Source: UBA1858 sp039182865 (GTDB lineage: Bacteria > Pseudomonadota > Gammaproteobacteria > UBA4575). Taken from it: a stretch of DNA of 52,904 nucleotides. The stretch covers positions 1-52,904 of the forward strand of contig JBCDBX010000005.1 of the NCBI GenBank assembly GCA_039182865.1, in the 5' to 3' direction. Position 1 is the stretch's first letter, and each line of letters starts with the position of its first letter. The position numbers were made by a program, and so were the translations under genes. This document shows, in pieces, positions 7,727 through 16,518 of the stretch. The notes beneath the pieces were generated by a model. It made no database searches. It was given only the letters and a program-made list of their open reading frames with translations, and was not told where the DNA came from.

Positions 7727-9004
7727 ATGAGTGGCGATAAAAAAGATTCAGATAGTGGCAAACTACTTTACTGTTCCTTTTGCGGTAAAAGCCAACATGA
7801 AGTTCGTAAATTAATTGCAGGCCCATCAGTATTTATATGTGATGAATGTGTCGAGTTATGCAACGATATCATTCGTGAAGAAATGCAGGAACAATCGCCC
7901 GCAAGTGGAAGCAAGCTTCCTAAGCCAAAAGAAATCAATAATATCTTGGACGAATATGTCATTGGCCAAGAAAGTGCAAAGAAAGTCCTATCTGTTGCAG
8001 TTTATAACCACTACAAAAGATTAGAAGCGAGTAATGGTTCTAAAGATAGCGTTGAACTTGCAAAGAGTAATATTCTATTAGTTGGCCCAACAGGTTCTGG
8101 TAAAACTTTACTTGCCGAAACCTTGGCACGACTCCTTAATGTTCCTTTCACAATTGCTGATGCAACCACATTAACCGAAGCAGGTTATGTGGGTGAAGAT
8201 GTTGAAAACATTATTCAAAAGCTTTTGCAAAAATGTGATTACGATGTTGAAAAAGCCCAGACCGGTATAGTCTATATAGATGAAATCGATAAGATTTCAC
8301 GCAAGTCTGATAATCCTTCTATCACGCGTGATGTGTCTGGTGAAGGTGTTCAGCAGGCTCTTTTGAAGTTAATTGAAGGGACTGTGGCCTCTGTTCCTCC
8401 GCAAGGTGGGCGCAAACATCCACAACAAGAGTTTTTACAAGTTGATACCGGCAATATTTTATTTATTTGTGGTGGTGCGTTTGCAGGATTAGACAAAGTC
8501 ATTTTAGATCGTACCGAAAAAACCGGTATTGGATTTGCTGCTGAAGTTCGCGGCAGAGATCAAGATGCAGATTTGGGTCAGATTTTACATAGCGTCGAGC
8601 CTGAGGATTTAATTCGATATGGTTTAATTCCAGAATTTGTTGGACGTCTACCTGTCGTTGCGACTCTGGAAGAGTTGGACGATGAAGCCTTGGTAAGAAT
8701 CTTGACCGAACCCAAAAATGCACTCACGAAGCAATATATTCGTTTGTTCGAAATGGAAGATGCGGAAATTGAATTTCGTCCAAATGCTTTAACAGCTGTT
8801 GCCAAGAAAGCGATGGAACGCAAGACGGGCGCGCGTGGACTACGCACCATTTTGGAAAATGTACTCTTGGATACTATGTATGATTTACCCTCGACTGAAG
8901 GGGTTACTAAAGTCGTGGTAGATGAGGCAGTGATTAAGGGTGATGCAAAACCTTATCTGATCTACGAATCCACTGATTTTGAAAAAACGGCAACAGAAGA
9001 ATAA
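7727..9004 (+). CDS. clpX: ATP-dependent Clp protease ATP-binding subunit ClpX
   Basis: 425 residues. N-terminal zinc-binding domain with C16, C19, C38 and C41, then the AAA+ module: Walker A GPTGSGKT at about 120-127, Walker B VYIDEIDK, pore-loop GYVGED region and the sensor-2 motif GARGLR. It unfolds tagged substrates, including SsrA-tagged proteins, and threads them into ClpP. AGGA with a 7-base spacer precedes the ATG. An inverted repeat GATTGAG/CTCAATC (9017-9056) follows the stop. Confidence 0.98.
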   Translation: MSGDKKDSDSGKLLYCSFCGKSQHEVRKLIAGPSVFICDECVELCNDIIREEMQEQSPASGSKLPKPKEINNILDEYVIGQESAKKVLSVAVYNHYKRLEASNGSKDSVELAKSNILLVGPTGSGKTLLAETLARLLNVPFTIADATTLTEAGYVGEDVENIIQKLLQKCDYDVEKAQTGIVYIDEIDKISRKSDNPSITRDVSGEGVQQALLKLIEGTVASVPPQGGRKHPQQEFLQVDTGNILFICGGAFAGLDKVILDRTEKTGIGFAAEVRGRDQDADLGQILHSVEPEDLIRYGLIPEFVGRLPVVATLEELDDEALVRILTEPKNALTKQYIRLFEMEDAEIEFRPNALTAVAKKAMERKTGARGLRTILENVLLDTMYDLPSTEGVTKVVVDEAVIKGDAKPYLIYESTDFEKTATEE

Positions 9005-9016
9005 ATATCAATAAAT

Positions 9017-9056
9017 GATTGAGTTTCTTACAACTTTGTTCGAAAAAAGCTCAATC
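9017..9056. terminator. Weak inverted repeat after clpX
   Basis: GATTGAG (9017-9023) and CTCAATC (9050-9056) can pair, with further TTTC/GAAA complementarity inside. There is no U-run after it on the plus strand, so if it acts as a terminator it is not a classical intrinsic one. Confidence 0.3.
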
Positions 9057-9123
9057 CCTACCAGCCGCTACTTGCAAATAAGCACGAGAGATTTGTACCC
9101 ATCATATACATATTTTGGTTGCC

Positions 9124-9152
9124 CTTGAAATAATAGCAAGGCAGCCTTATAT
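9124..9152 (+). promoter_or_regulatory. Heat-shock (sigma32)-like promoter of lon
   Basis: CTTGAAA (9124-9130), a 14-base gap, then CCTTATAT (9145-9152). The -35 matches the sigma32 consensus CTTGAA and the -10 keeps CC, AT and T of CCCCATnT. It ends about 54 bases before lon. A sigma70 reading (TTGAAA with TATAAT at 9150-9155) would need a 19-base spacer. Confidence 0.5.
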
Positions 9153-9205
9153 AATGGCGATACGTCAAAATTTTATAAAAATTCATCAGACTCAAAGGAG
9201 TCTTT

Positions 9206-11641
9206 ATGACTGATCAAGAAAACAATCCTATTGATTTATCAGAAGTCACGACGGTGCCAGTCTTGCCACTGCGTGATGTCGTGGTTTACCCCAACATGGT
9301 CATTCCTTTGTTTGTTGGTCGTGATAAATCGATTCAAGCACTTGATGCTGCAATGACAAACAACAAACAGATACTGTTGGTTGCACAAAAGAGTGCAGAA
9401 CTTGATGAGCCTGGCTTTGACGATTTTTATGAAATTGGAACACTTTCATCAATTTTACAGTTGCTAAAACTTCCTGACGGCACGATTAAAGTATTGGTTG
9501 AAGGCTCAGAACGTGCCAAAGTCAATCGCTATGCTGAAGAGTCTGAATATTTCACTGCAGACATAACAGTGCTGAAAGATACTGATGCAGATGACGAAAA
9601 GAAACTCGATGTGCTTTCGCGTTCGATTGTTGGTTTATTTGAACAGTATGTGAAGTTAAATAAAAAGGTACCTCCTGAAGTTTTGACATCGCTCTCTGGT
9701 ATTGATGAGCCTGATCGCTTGTCTGACACTATTGCTGCACATATGTCGTTGAAGTTAGAAGAGAAACAAAATGTATTAGAAATTATCTCTACATATGAAC
9801 GTCTTGAGCATTTAATGAATTTGATCGAAGGTGAGTTGGATGTTCTACAAATAGAAAAACGTATTCGTGGGCGAGTTAAAACTCAAATGGAAAAAAGCCA
9901 GCGAGAGTATTATTTAAATGAACAAATGAAGGCTATCCAGAAAGAATTGGGTGATATGGAAGATGCACCCAATGAAGTAGATGAACTTGCGCAGAAAATT
10001 GAAGAAGCAGGCATGACTAAAGAGGCGAAAGAAAAAGTAACCTCTGAATTAAACAAACTCAAGATGATGTCGCCCATGTCAGCTGAAGCAACTGTGGTGC
10101 GTAATTACATTGATTGGGTTGTTGGTGCGCCTTGGAAAAAGCGCAGTAAAATTAATCGAAATCTATCCAAAGCAGAAGAAGTTTTAGAGTCGGATCATTA
10201 TGGTCTAGATAAAGTTAAAGAAAGAATCCTCGAGTATCTTGCAGTACAACAGCGTGTTAAAAAACTTAAAGGCCCAATCTTATGTTTGGTTGGTCCGCCG
10301 GGTGTAGGTAAAACTTCTTTAGGTAAATCAATTGCACGAGCAACAGGGCGTAAATATACGCGTATGTCGTTAGGTGGTGTGCGTGATGAGGCTGAAATTC
10401 GTGGTCATCGTCGAACTTACATTGGTTCATTGCCAGGTAAGATCATTCAGAACTTATCAAAAATTGCTGTCAGAAATCCTCTGTTCTTGTTAGATGAAAT
10501 TGACAAAATGGCAATGGATTTTCGTGGCGATCCAGCTTCTGCAATGTTGGAAGTACTCGATCCTGAACAAAACAATACTTTCAGTGACCATTACTTAGAG
10601 GTCGATTTCGATTTATCAGATGTGATGTTTGTTGCAACATCAAATAGTATGAACATACCTGGTCCATTACTAGATCGTATGGAAGTTATTCGCATACCTG
10701 GATATACCGAAGATGAAAAATTAAATATAGCAATGAGATATTTGCTTCCTAAGCAAGTGAAGTCGAATGGTTTGAAAGAAACTGAGATTGTAATCGGCGA
10801 AGATGCGGTGCGCGATATTATTCGACACTACACACGTGAAGCTGGAGTGCGAAATTTAGAGCGTGAAATTTCTAAAATCTGTCGCAAGGTTGTTAAGTCA
10901 ATCGTCTTAGGTGATACCGATAGCAAAGTTGTTGTCACCACTGAGAATATTGATGAATATTTAGGTGTGCGTAAATTCCGTTATGGGCTCGCGGAAGAAA
11001 ATGATCAAATTGGTCAAGTCACTGGTTTAGCTTGGACTGAAGTTGGCGGAGAGCTTTTAAGTATTGAAGCGGAAATTATTCATGGTAAAGGCAAGTTAAC
11101 TCCAACAGGTAATCTTGCCGATGTGATGAAAGAATCAATTCAAGTTGCCCAAACTGTTGTGCGCAGTCGTGCCAATGTGTTAGGTGTTAGCCCTGGTTTC
11201 TATGAAAAAGTTGATATCCACATTCACGTCCCTGAAGGAGCTGTTCCTAAAGATGGACCAAGTGCAGGTATTGGCATGACTACAGCATTAGCTTCTGCAT
11301 TAACTGATATACCAGTTTGTGCAGATGTAGCGATGACAGGTGAAATTACATTGCGTGGTGAAGTCTTACCAATTGGTGGATTAAAAGAGAAACTCCTTGC
11401 AGCACATCGCGGTGGAATTAAAACAGTCGTTATTCCTGAAGAAAATCGAAAAGATTTGGTTGATATTCCCGATAACATAAAAGATCAATTAGATATTCGT
11501 CCCGTTCGATGGATTGATGAAGTGCTCGAAATTGCATTAAAAGAAATGCCTACTCCGCTGGAAGGTGGAGAGAATTTGAGCGATCTCAAAAAGAAAGTTT
11601 TAACCGAAGCTAATGATAAAGAAGAAGTGAGACATCACTAA
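9206..11641 (+). CDS. lon: ATP-dependent protease Lon
   Basis: 811 residues, slightly longer than E. coli Lon because of a charged C-terminal tail of about 30 residues. LonB-type N-domain (about 14-205, VPVLPLRDVVVYPNM), coiled coil, AAA+ module with GPPGVGKTS and FLLDEIDK, and the C-terminal protease domain with the Ser-Lys dyad S686 (KDGPSAG) and K729 (GLKEK). It degrades misfolded and regulatory proteins in the cytoplasm. AAGGAG lies 5 bases before the ATG. A sigma32-like promoter lies upstream, consistent with heat-shock control of lon in gammaproteobacteria. Confidence 0.98.
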   Translation: MTDQENNPIDLSEVTTVPVLPLRDVVVYPNMVIPLFVGRDKSIQALDAAMTNNKQILLVAQKSAELDEPGFDDFYEIGTLSSILQLLKLPDGTIKVLVEGSERAKVNRYAEESEYFTADITVLKDTDADDEKKLDVLSRSIVGLFEQYVKLNKKVPPEVLTSLSGIDEPDRLSDTIAAHMSLKLEEKQNVLEIISTYERLEHLMNLIEGELDVLQIEKRIRGRVKTQMEKSQREYYLNEQMKAIQKELGDMEDAPNEVDELAQKIEEAGMTKEAKEKVTSELNKLKMMSPMSAEATVVRNYIDWVVGAPWKKRSKINRNLSKAEEVLESDHYGLDKVKERILEYLAVQQRVKKLKGPILCLVGPPGVGKTSLGKSIARATGRKYTRMSLGGVRDEAEIRGHRRTYIGSLPGKIIQNLSKIAVRNPLFLLDEIDKMAMDFRGDPASAMLEVLDPEQNNTFSDHYLEVDFDLSDVMFVATSNSMNIPGPLLDRMEVIRIPGYTEDEKLNIAMRYLLPKQVKSNGLKETEIVIGEDAVRDIIRHYTREAGVRNLEREISKICRKVVKSIVLGDTDSKVVVTTENIDEYLGVRKFRYGLAEENDQIGQVTGLAWTEVGGELLSIEAEIIHGKGKLTPTGNLADVMKESIQVAQTVVRSRANVLGVSPGFYEKVDIHIHVPEGAVPKDGPSAGIGMTTALASALTDIPVCADVAMTGEITLRGEVLPIGGLKEKLLAAHRGGIKTVVIPEENRKDLVDIPDNIKDQLDIRPVRWIDEVLEIALKEMPTPLEGGENLSDLKKKVLTEANDKEEVRHH

Positions 11642-11651
11642 AAGTCTTTAT

Positions 11652-11681
11652 TGACAGTATTTACACGTAGCTGGTATAAGA
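11652..11681 (+). promoter_or_regulatory. Probable sigma70 promoter of hupB
   Basis: Consensus TTGACA (11652-11657), an 18-base spacer and TATAAG (11676-11681) preceded by a TGG extended -10. It begins 11 bases after the lon stop, so hupB has its own strong promoter and a leader of about 155 bases carrying two perfect hairpins. Confidence 0.65.
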
Positions 11682-11708
11682 ATAACACGCATAGAAGATT
11701 GTTCTTAT

Positions 11709-11761
11709 ATACGCTACGTTAGCGTATTCGTCTGGAACTGTAAATTACTGCTTAGCAGTAA
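11709..11761 (+). other. Two tandem triloop hairpins in the hupB leader
   Basis: ATACGCTA-CGT-TAGCGTAT (11709-11727, 8-bp stem) and TTACTGC-TTA-GCAGTAA (11745-11761, 7-bp stem), both with three-base loops. Neither has a U-run and both lie downstream of the predicted hupB start site, so they would be part of the hupB 5' UTR. Their style resembles the small hairpins in the tRNA spacers. Confidence 0.55.
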
Positions 11762-11843
11762 ATCTACCTTAAGCGCCTAACTTTCTTTGTGCTATATATC
11801 GTAGTTACTTTTTATAACTATTAAGCCAGGAGATCACTTGTCA

Positions 11844-12119
11844 ATGAATAAAACTGAGCTAATTGATGCGGTAGCAGAATCCGCAGAACTATCTTCCAAA
11901 GCAGCCGCAGGCCGAGTAGTAGATACAGTCTTAGATACTATTTCTAACGCACTCAAAAATGGTGACCAAGTTGCTATTGCAGGTTTTGGTACATTCTTAG
12001 TCAGAGAACGTGCTGCTCGCACTGGCCGCAATCCAAGGACAGGTGAACCTATGGATATTGCAGCTTCTAAAGTCCCTGCTTTCAAAGCTGGTAAAGCCCT
12101 AAAGGATGCCGTAAACTAG
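11844..12119 (+). CDS. hupB: DNA-binding protein HU-beta
   Basis: 91 residues from the ATG at 11844, giving the family N-terminus MNKTELIDAVA. A TTG at 11838 in frame has AGGAG at the better spacing of 5 bases (11 for the ATG), so a two-residue longer form is possible. The DNA-binding arm motif FGTFLVRERAARTGRNPRTGE is intact, with the proline that intercalates into DNA. HU dimers bend and wrap DNA in the nucleoid. It lies between lon and two tRNAs, then ppiD, a common arrangement; the tRNAs may be transcribed with it. Confidence 0.96.
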   Translation: MNKTELIDAVAESAELSSKAAAGRVVDTVLDTISNALKNGDQVAIAGFGTFLVRERAARTGRNPRTGEPMDIAASKVPAFKAGKALKDAVN

Positions 12120-12133
12120 CGCGCCTTTTGCAT

Positions 12134-12209
12134 GGGTGCTTAGCTCAGCTGGTAGAGCATCGCCCTTACAAGGCGAGGGTCGGGGGTTCGATCCCCTCAG
12201 CACCCACCA
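12134..12209 (+). tRNA. tRNA-Val (anticodon UAC)
   Basis: 76 bases with CCA. Acceptor GGGTGCT pairs with AGCACCC; anticodon loop CTTACAA carries TAC. Starts 14 bases after the hupB stop, so probably processed from a hupB transcript. Confidence 0.97.
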
Positions 12210-12239
12210 ATCAGATTATCAGAAAATAAAGCCAGATTC

Positions 12240-12316
12240 GGAGTGGTAGTTCAGCTGGTTAGAATACCGGCCTGTCACGCCGGGGGTCGCGGGTTCGAGT
12301 CCCGTCCACTCCGCCA
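12240..12316 (+). tRNA. tRNA-Asp (anticodon GUC)
   Basis: 77 bases with CCA. Acceptor GGAGTGG pairs with CCACTCC; anticodon loop CTGTCAC carries GTC. 30 bases behind tRNA-Val. A run of T residues and a 7-bp hairpin follow. Confidence 0.97.
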
Positions 12317-12332
12317 TTTTTCTTTTATGGGA

Positions 12333-12351
12333 AGGGAGATTTCGTCTCCCT
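12333..12351 (+). terminator. Hairpin after tRNA-Asp, possible terminator
   Basis: AGGGAGA and TCTCCCT form a 7-bp stem around TTTCG. The following bases are CTCTCTATA rather than a U-run, so termination would be weak. A TATAAT at 12359-12364 just after it could be the -10 of a ppiD promoter, though no good -35 is visible. Confidence 0.4.
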
Positions 12352-12412
12352 CTCTCTATATAATGCCCCGCTTAATTCTTCACACAATACAAAATAATAC
12401 TGAGTTACTAAT

Positions 12413-14317
12413 ATGTTGATGCAGATTCGCGATAAAGCCACAGGTGTATTCGCTTATATTATCGTCATTTTAATTGCAATCCCTTTTGCGTTTTGGGGGA
12501 TACAAGAATATTTTACAGGGCCTTCCGATCAAAATGTCGCCGAAGTTAATGGAGAAGAATTAGTAAAGCGAGCATTTGATGCTCAATTGCAAGACCGGCG
12601 CAGTTATTTGCGCTCTCTATATGGAACGCAAGCAGAGGAAAACTTTGGTGAGAATGATAGTAAGCTCAAGCAAGAAGTTTTAGATTATATGATTGGCAAC
12701 ATACTCATTAACAATGAAGTCAGTAATGCAGGATATCGCACCACAGACTCACGACTATTCGAAAGAATAAGCACCGTGCCACAGTTTCAAAGAAATGGCA
12801 GATTTGATAAACAACTATATGAAAATTTCCTGGCTGCCCAACAGCGAAGTCCTGCTGAGTTCGAATCGCAGATGCGTAATGAAGATAATGTCAATCAGTT
12901 TCAAGGCAGCATTATTTTTTCTAGTTTCTTGCCAACTAGAGATAAACAGCAATTTGCAAAATTAAATAAACAAAAACGTGATTTTGATTATTTTTTAATA
13001 ACAATTGACTCACAAGATATAGAAGTTAGCGATCAAGAAATTAGTGATTACTACGAGGCCAACAAAGAATCTTTTCAAACACCTGCACAGGTTAAGCTCG
13101 AGTATTTAGAGATAGATCAGAATAAAATTGCTGATGCGCTAGAGTTTTCTGAAGATGAATTAATGGCAGTATATGAGCAGGACAAATCTCAATTCCAAAC
13201 TCAAGAGCTAAGAAAAGCTAAACATATTTTATTTAAGCTTCCTCAAGATGCATCTGAAGAAGAGATTGATGTAGCATTGTCAAAAGGTCAAGCTGCTCTA
13301 GAACGACTCTCATCAGGAGAAGACTTTTCTGATCTCGCAGTCGAGTTATCTGAAGATCAGTTTTCATCAAATAATGGTGGTGATCTTGGTTACTTGGGCC
13401 GTAACGATATTGATAATCCTGAATTTATCCAAAAACTATTTTCTATGAATCTGGGTGATACTAGCCACGCGATACAGACAAGCTTGGGTGTTCAAATCAT
13501 TCAGTTAGATGAAATTACAGAACCTGAGCAAAGATCTTTTGAAGAGGCACGCAGTTATATTGATAATAGTTTGCGCGGTGATTTAGCTCAGGAAGAATTT
13601 GTAAAGCAGGCGGAATTATTACAAGAATTGAGTTATGAGAATGAAGACAGTCTGGAAGTTCCTGCCGAAGCTCTAGGTGTCGAAGTACAAACTACCGATT
13701 GGGTGTCATCTCAAAGTGCAGAAGGGATTGGTTCATTTCCTAAAGTTATAACGGCCGCCTTTTCTGAAGATGTTTTAGATAATCGTTTTAACAGTGAGCT
13801 ACTAGAGTTGAGTGATGGCAATGTTGCTGTCGTGCGTGTGGCAGAATTTAAAGAACCACAAACTCAGCCTTTAGAAGAAGTAAGTTCGGTGATTAGGCAG
13901 ATAATTTCGTTTGAGACGGCCAATAAGCAAGTTGCAGAAGCAGGTAACGAAGCCGTTAAAAATCTTCAATCTAATGCAACACAAGCAGAAGCTATTGCAT
14001 CAGATATGAATGTTAAACTTGAAACGTCCGGTGCCTTGCTTCGAGATGATGACTCTGTGCCTGGTGAAATTTTAGATTATGCTTTTACCATGCGTGCGCC
14101 AAGTGAAGCACAACCTATTGTTGATGGATTACAACTCAATAATGGCGATTATGCGGTTGTAGTTTTAAAAGAAGTTCAAACCCCTGAAGATGACGCAGTA
14201 GTAGGACAATCGGAATGGATTTCCTTGCAAAGTAACTATGGTCAACGGGAAAGAGAAGCGACGCTGAATGCCTTACGGGAAACGGCTGACGTGCGAGTGT
14301 ACCCAGAGAATCTATAA
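12413..14317 (+). CDS. ppiD: Periplasmic folding chaperone PpiD (SurA/parvulin-type)
   Basis: 634 residues, the usual length. One N-terminal membrane helix (about 13-33, AYIIVILIAIPFAFWGI) anchors a large periplasmic part with a SurA-like N-domain (about 40-190), a parvulin domain (about 260-370: KAKHILFKL, GGDLGYLGR) and a C-terminal chaperone region. It is associated with the Sec translocon and helps newly exported proteins fold. The start ATG-TTG-ATG offers a second ATG two codons later. Gene order lon-hupB-tRNAs-ppiD supports the assignment. Confidence 0.93.
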   Translation: MLMQIRDKATGVFAYIIVILIAIPFAFWGIQEYFTGPSDQNVAEVNGEELVKRAFDAQLQDRRSYLRSLYGTQAEENFGENDSKLKQEVLDYMIGNILINNEVSNAGYRTTDSRLFERISTVPQFQRNGRFDKQLYENFLAAQQRSPAEFESQMRNEDNVNQFQGSIIFSSFLPTRDKQQFAKLNKQKRDFDYFLITIDSQDIEVSDQEISDYYEANKESFQTPAQVKLEYLEIDQNKIADALEFSEDELMAVYEQDKSQFQTQELRKAKHILFKLPQDASEEEIDVALSKGQAALERLSSGEDFSDLAVELSEDQFSSNNGGDLGYLGRNDIDNPEFIQKLFSMNLGDTSHAIQTSLGVQIIQLDEITEPEQRSFEEARSYIDNSLRGDLAQEEFVKQAELLQELSYENEDSLEVPAEALGVEVQTTDWVSSQSAEGIGSFPKVITAAFSEDVLDNRFNSELLELSDGNVAVVRVAEFKEPQTQPLEEVSSVIRQIISFETANKQVAEAGNEAVKNLQSNATQAEAIASDMNVKLETSGALLRDDDSVPGEILDYAFTMRAPSEAQPIVDGLQLNNGDYAVVVLKEVQTPEDDAVVGQSEWISLQSNYGQREREATLNALRETADVRVYPENL

Positions 14318-14335
14318 ACACTCTATTCAATAAAC

Positions 14336-15610
14336 ATGATGAGTTTCCTAAAATTAAAATTACATTGGCAAATACTCATCTCCTTAGGGCTAGCTGTTGT
14401 TGCTGGCATGGCGACTCCATCGATAGAGCATAACTTAGGTGTCCATTTAATTCCTTTCTATCAATTTTTTGGCACATTATTTCTCAATGCGCTGAAAATG
14501 ATAATTGTGCCATTAATTGTCTCTTCGATAATTGTGGGTATCTCTAGCATAAATCAGGATGGTTCATTTGCCCGTATGGGTGGCAAGACCATGCTTTACT
14601 ATGCCTCAACCACCACAATCTCGATCTTGATTGGACTGGCTGTGGTCATGACATTTCAGCCGGGCCTTATTGATGGACAGCCCGCAAAAGAAATGCTGGG
14701 TCTGCATGAGTCGACTGCAGAGGTTACTGAGAAAGTGGGACATGCAAAAGCGAGTGATATCTCTTCAGTATTTTTAAGAATGATTCCTCCTAATATTGTT
14801 CAGGCTGCAGCACAAGGACAGATGTTGGGATTAATCTTCTTTAGCTTATTATTTGGTTTCTTTATTTCGAGGTTAGATGGCAAACATAAAGAAAGCATGC
14901 AGTACTTCTTTGACGGGACCTTTGAAGTCATGATGAAAATCACTAGTCTCATTATGCGCTTTGCACCCGTCGGTGTTTTTGCATTGGTGGCTAAGATTGT
15001 TGCTGTATCCGGTATAGATGTATTTATTCCTCTAGCAAAATTCTTCTTTGTGGTTCTTGCGGCACTCGCTATACATATGTTTATTGCAATGCCACTGTTA
15101 TTAAAAGTAATTGGTAGAGTTAAACCTGCTAAGCATTATCAAGCCATGTTGCCAGCGTTATTAACTGCATTTTCCACAAGTTCATCAGCTGCCGCACTCC
15201 CGGTTACTTTGGATTGCGTGCAAGAAAATGCAGGTGTATCTAATAAGACGTCAAGTTTTGTGTTACCTCTGGGAACGACTATTAATATGGATGGCACAGC
15301 TCTATATGAATGTGTTGCAGCATTATTTATCGCACAGGCATATGGACTGCATCTAGGATTTGGCGAGCAATTTTTAGTGGTTTTATTAGCTTTGTTAACG
15401 TCTATTGGAGTGGCAGGCATTCCTGCTGCAAGTCTAGTCGCAATTACTATTATTCTTGGCGCAATAGGCTTGCCGCTTGAAGGTATTGGATTGATCTTAG
15501 CAGTCGATCGAATTCTTGATATGTGTAGAACAGCGGTAAATGTCTTTAGCGATTCTTGCGGTGCAGTAATAATTGCACGCAGTGAAGGTGAAGAAACTAA
15601 ATTGACTTAG
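14336..15610 (+). CDS. Dicarboxylate/amino acid:cation symporter (DAACS family)
   Basis: 424 residues with about eight membrane helices and two re-entrant hairpins. The serine-rich hairpin STSSSAAALP and the cation/substrate motif NMDGTALYE are the hallmarks of the glutamate/aspartate/C4-dicarboxylate symporters (GltP, DctA, SdcS). It imports an acidic substrate with H+ or Na+ across the inner membrane; the exact substrate cannot be read from sequence. The final arginine-bearing segment DRILDMCRTAVNVFSDS carries the aspartate and arginine typical of substrate recognition. It begins 18 bases after ppiD without a clear ribosome site. An alternative start is the ATG one codon later. Confidence 0.92.
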   Translation: MMSFLKLKLHWQILISLGLAVVAGMATPSIEHNLGVHLIPFYQFFGTLFLNALKMIIVPLIVSSIIVGISSINQDGSFARMGGKTMLYYASTTTISILIGLAVVMTFQPGLIDGQPAKEMLGLHESTAEVTEKVGHAKASDISSVFLRMIPPNIVQAAAQGQMLGLIFFSLLFGFFISRLDGKHKESMQYFFDGTFEVMMKITSLIMRFAPVGVFALVAKIVAVSGIDVFIPLAKFFFVVLAALAIHMFIAMPLLLKVIGRVKPAKHYQAMLPALLTAFSTSSSAAALPVTLDCVQENAGVSNKTSSFVLPLGTTINMDGTALYECVAALFIAQAYGLHLGFGEQFLVVLLALLTSIGVAGIPAASLVAITIILGAIGLPLEGIGLILAVDRILDMCRTAVNVFSDSCGAVIIARSEGEETKLT

Positions 15611-15654
15611 ACTTTTGAGGTTTGCATCAGCTTCATGGTTAACCAGTGGGTCGA

Positions 15655-16437
15655 TTAATAGCCTGTCATGCCAATAATATTAAAGCCTGCATCGACATAA
15701 GTTATTTCGCCAGTGATGCCACTGGCAAGATCTGAACATAAAAATGCAGCTGCATTACCTACTTCTTCAATTGAAACATTTTTTCGAAGCGGTGCATTTT
15801 CTTCAACGTGATCAAGCATCTTCCTGAAGTCCCCTATGCCAGCCGCAGCAAGTGTGCGTATAGGGCCAGCTGAGATGCAATTAACACGTATGCCATCCGG
15901 ACCCAAGGCATAAGCCATGTATCGAGTGTTTGCTTCAAGACTAGCTTTGGCTAGACCCATTACATTGTAATTTGGCATTGCTTTAACAGCACCTAGATAT
16001 GTGAGCGAAAGAATGGCACTCGAATGTCCACGCATCATGGGTCTGGCGGCTTTAGCCAATGCTGTCAGACTATGGCTACTAATCTCATGAGCCATTCTCG
16101 AACCTTCGCGTGTCGTATTATCAACAAAGTCTCCTTCAAGCTCTTCTTTTGGTGCAAAGGCTACTGAGTGGATGAGAATGTCAAATTCCGGCCAATGCGT
16201 TCCAAGTTGCTTAAATAAATCATCGATATTCTCGTCAGTGGAGACATCGCAGGGTAGAACAATATCACTACCGCATTCTTTAGCGAGTTTTTCAACTCGC
16301 GATTGAAGTCGTTCATTTTGATAAGTAAAGGCTAAATCAGCGCCTTGATTGTGCATTGCTTGAGCAACTCCCCAAGCGATGGAGCGGTTACTAGCGACAC
16401 CAATGATTAAAGCCTTTTTATTCTCCAGAAAACCCAT
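15655..16437 (-). CDS. fabI: Enoyl-[acyl-carrier-protein] reductase (NADH)
   Basis: 260 residues, short-chain dehydrogenase fold. The FabI-type nucleotide site GVASNRSIAWG (13-23) replaces the usual GxxxGxG, and the catalytic residues Y147, Y157 and K164 sit in the expected spacing (TYLGA...YNVMGLAK). It performs the last, rate-limiting reduction in each fatty-acid elongation cycle and is the isoniazid/triclosan-type target. AGGAG lies 5 bases before the ATG. The gene is monocistronic, convergent with the symporter and divergent from the peptide ABC operon. Confidence 0.97.
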   Translation of the reverse strand: MGFLENKKALIIGVASNRSIAWGVAQAMHNQGADLAFTYQNERLQSRVEKLAKECGSDIVLPCDVSTDENIDDLFKQLGTHWPEFDILIHSVAFAPKEELEGDFVDNTTREGSRMAHEISSHSLTALAKAARPMMRGHSSAILSLTYLGAVKAMPNYNVMGLAKASLEANTRYMAYALGPDGIRVNCISAGPIRTLAAAGIGDFRKMLDHVEENAPLRKNVSIEEVGNAAAFLCSDLASGITGEITYVDAGFNIIGMTGY

Positions 16438-16518
16438 GATTTCTCCTATACAATAAAGACTAAATTATTATCCAGTTAATATTGAGCAAAAGCGAAGTAT
16501 ACCTTGTCCGATTATCTC

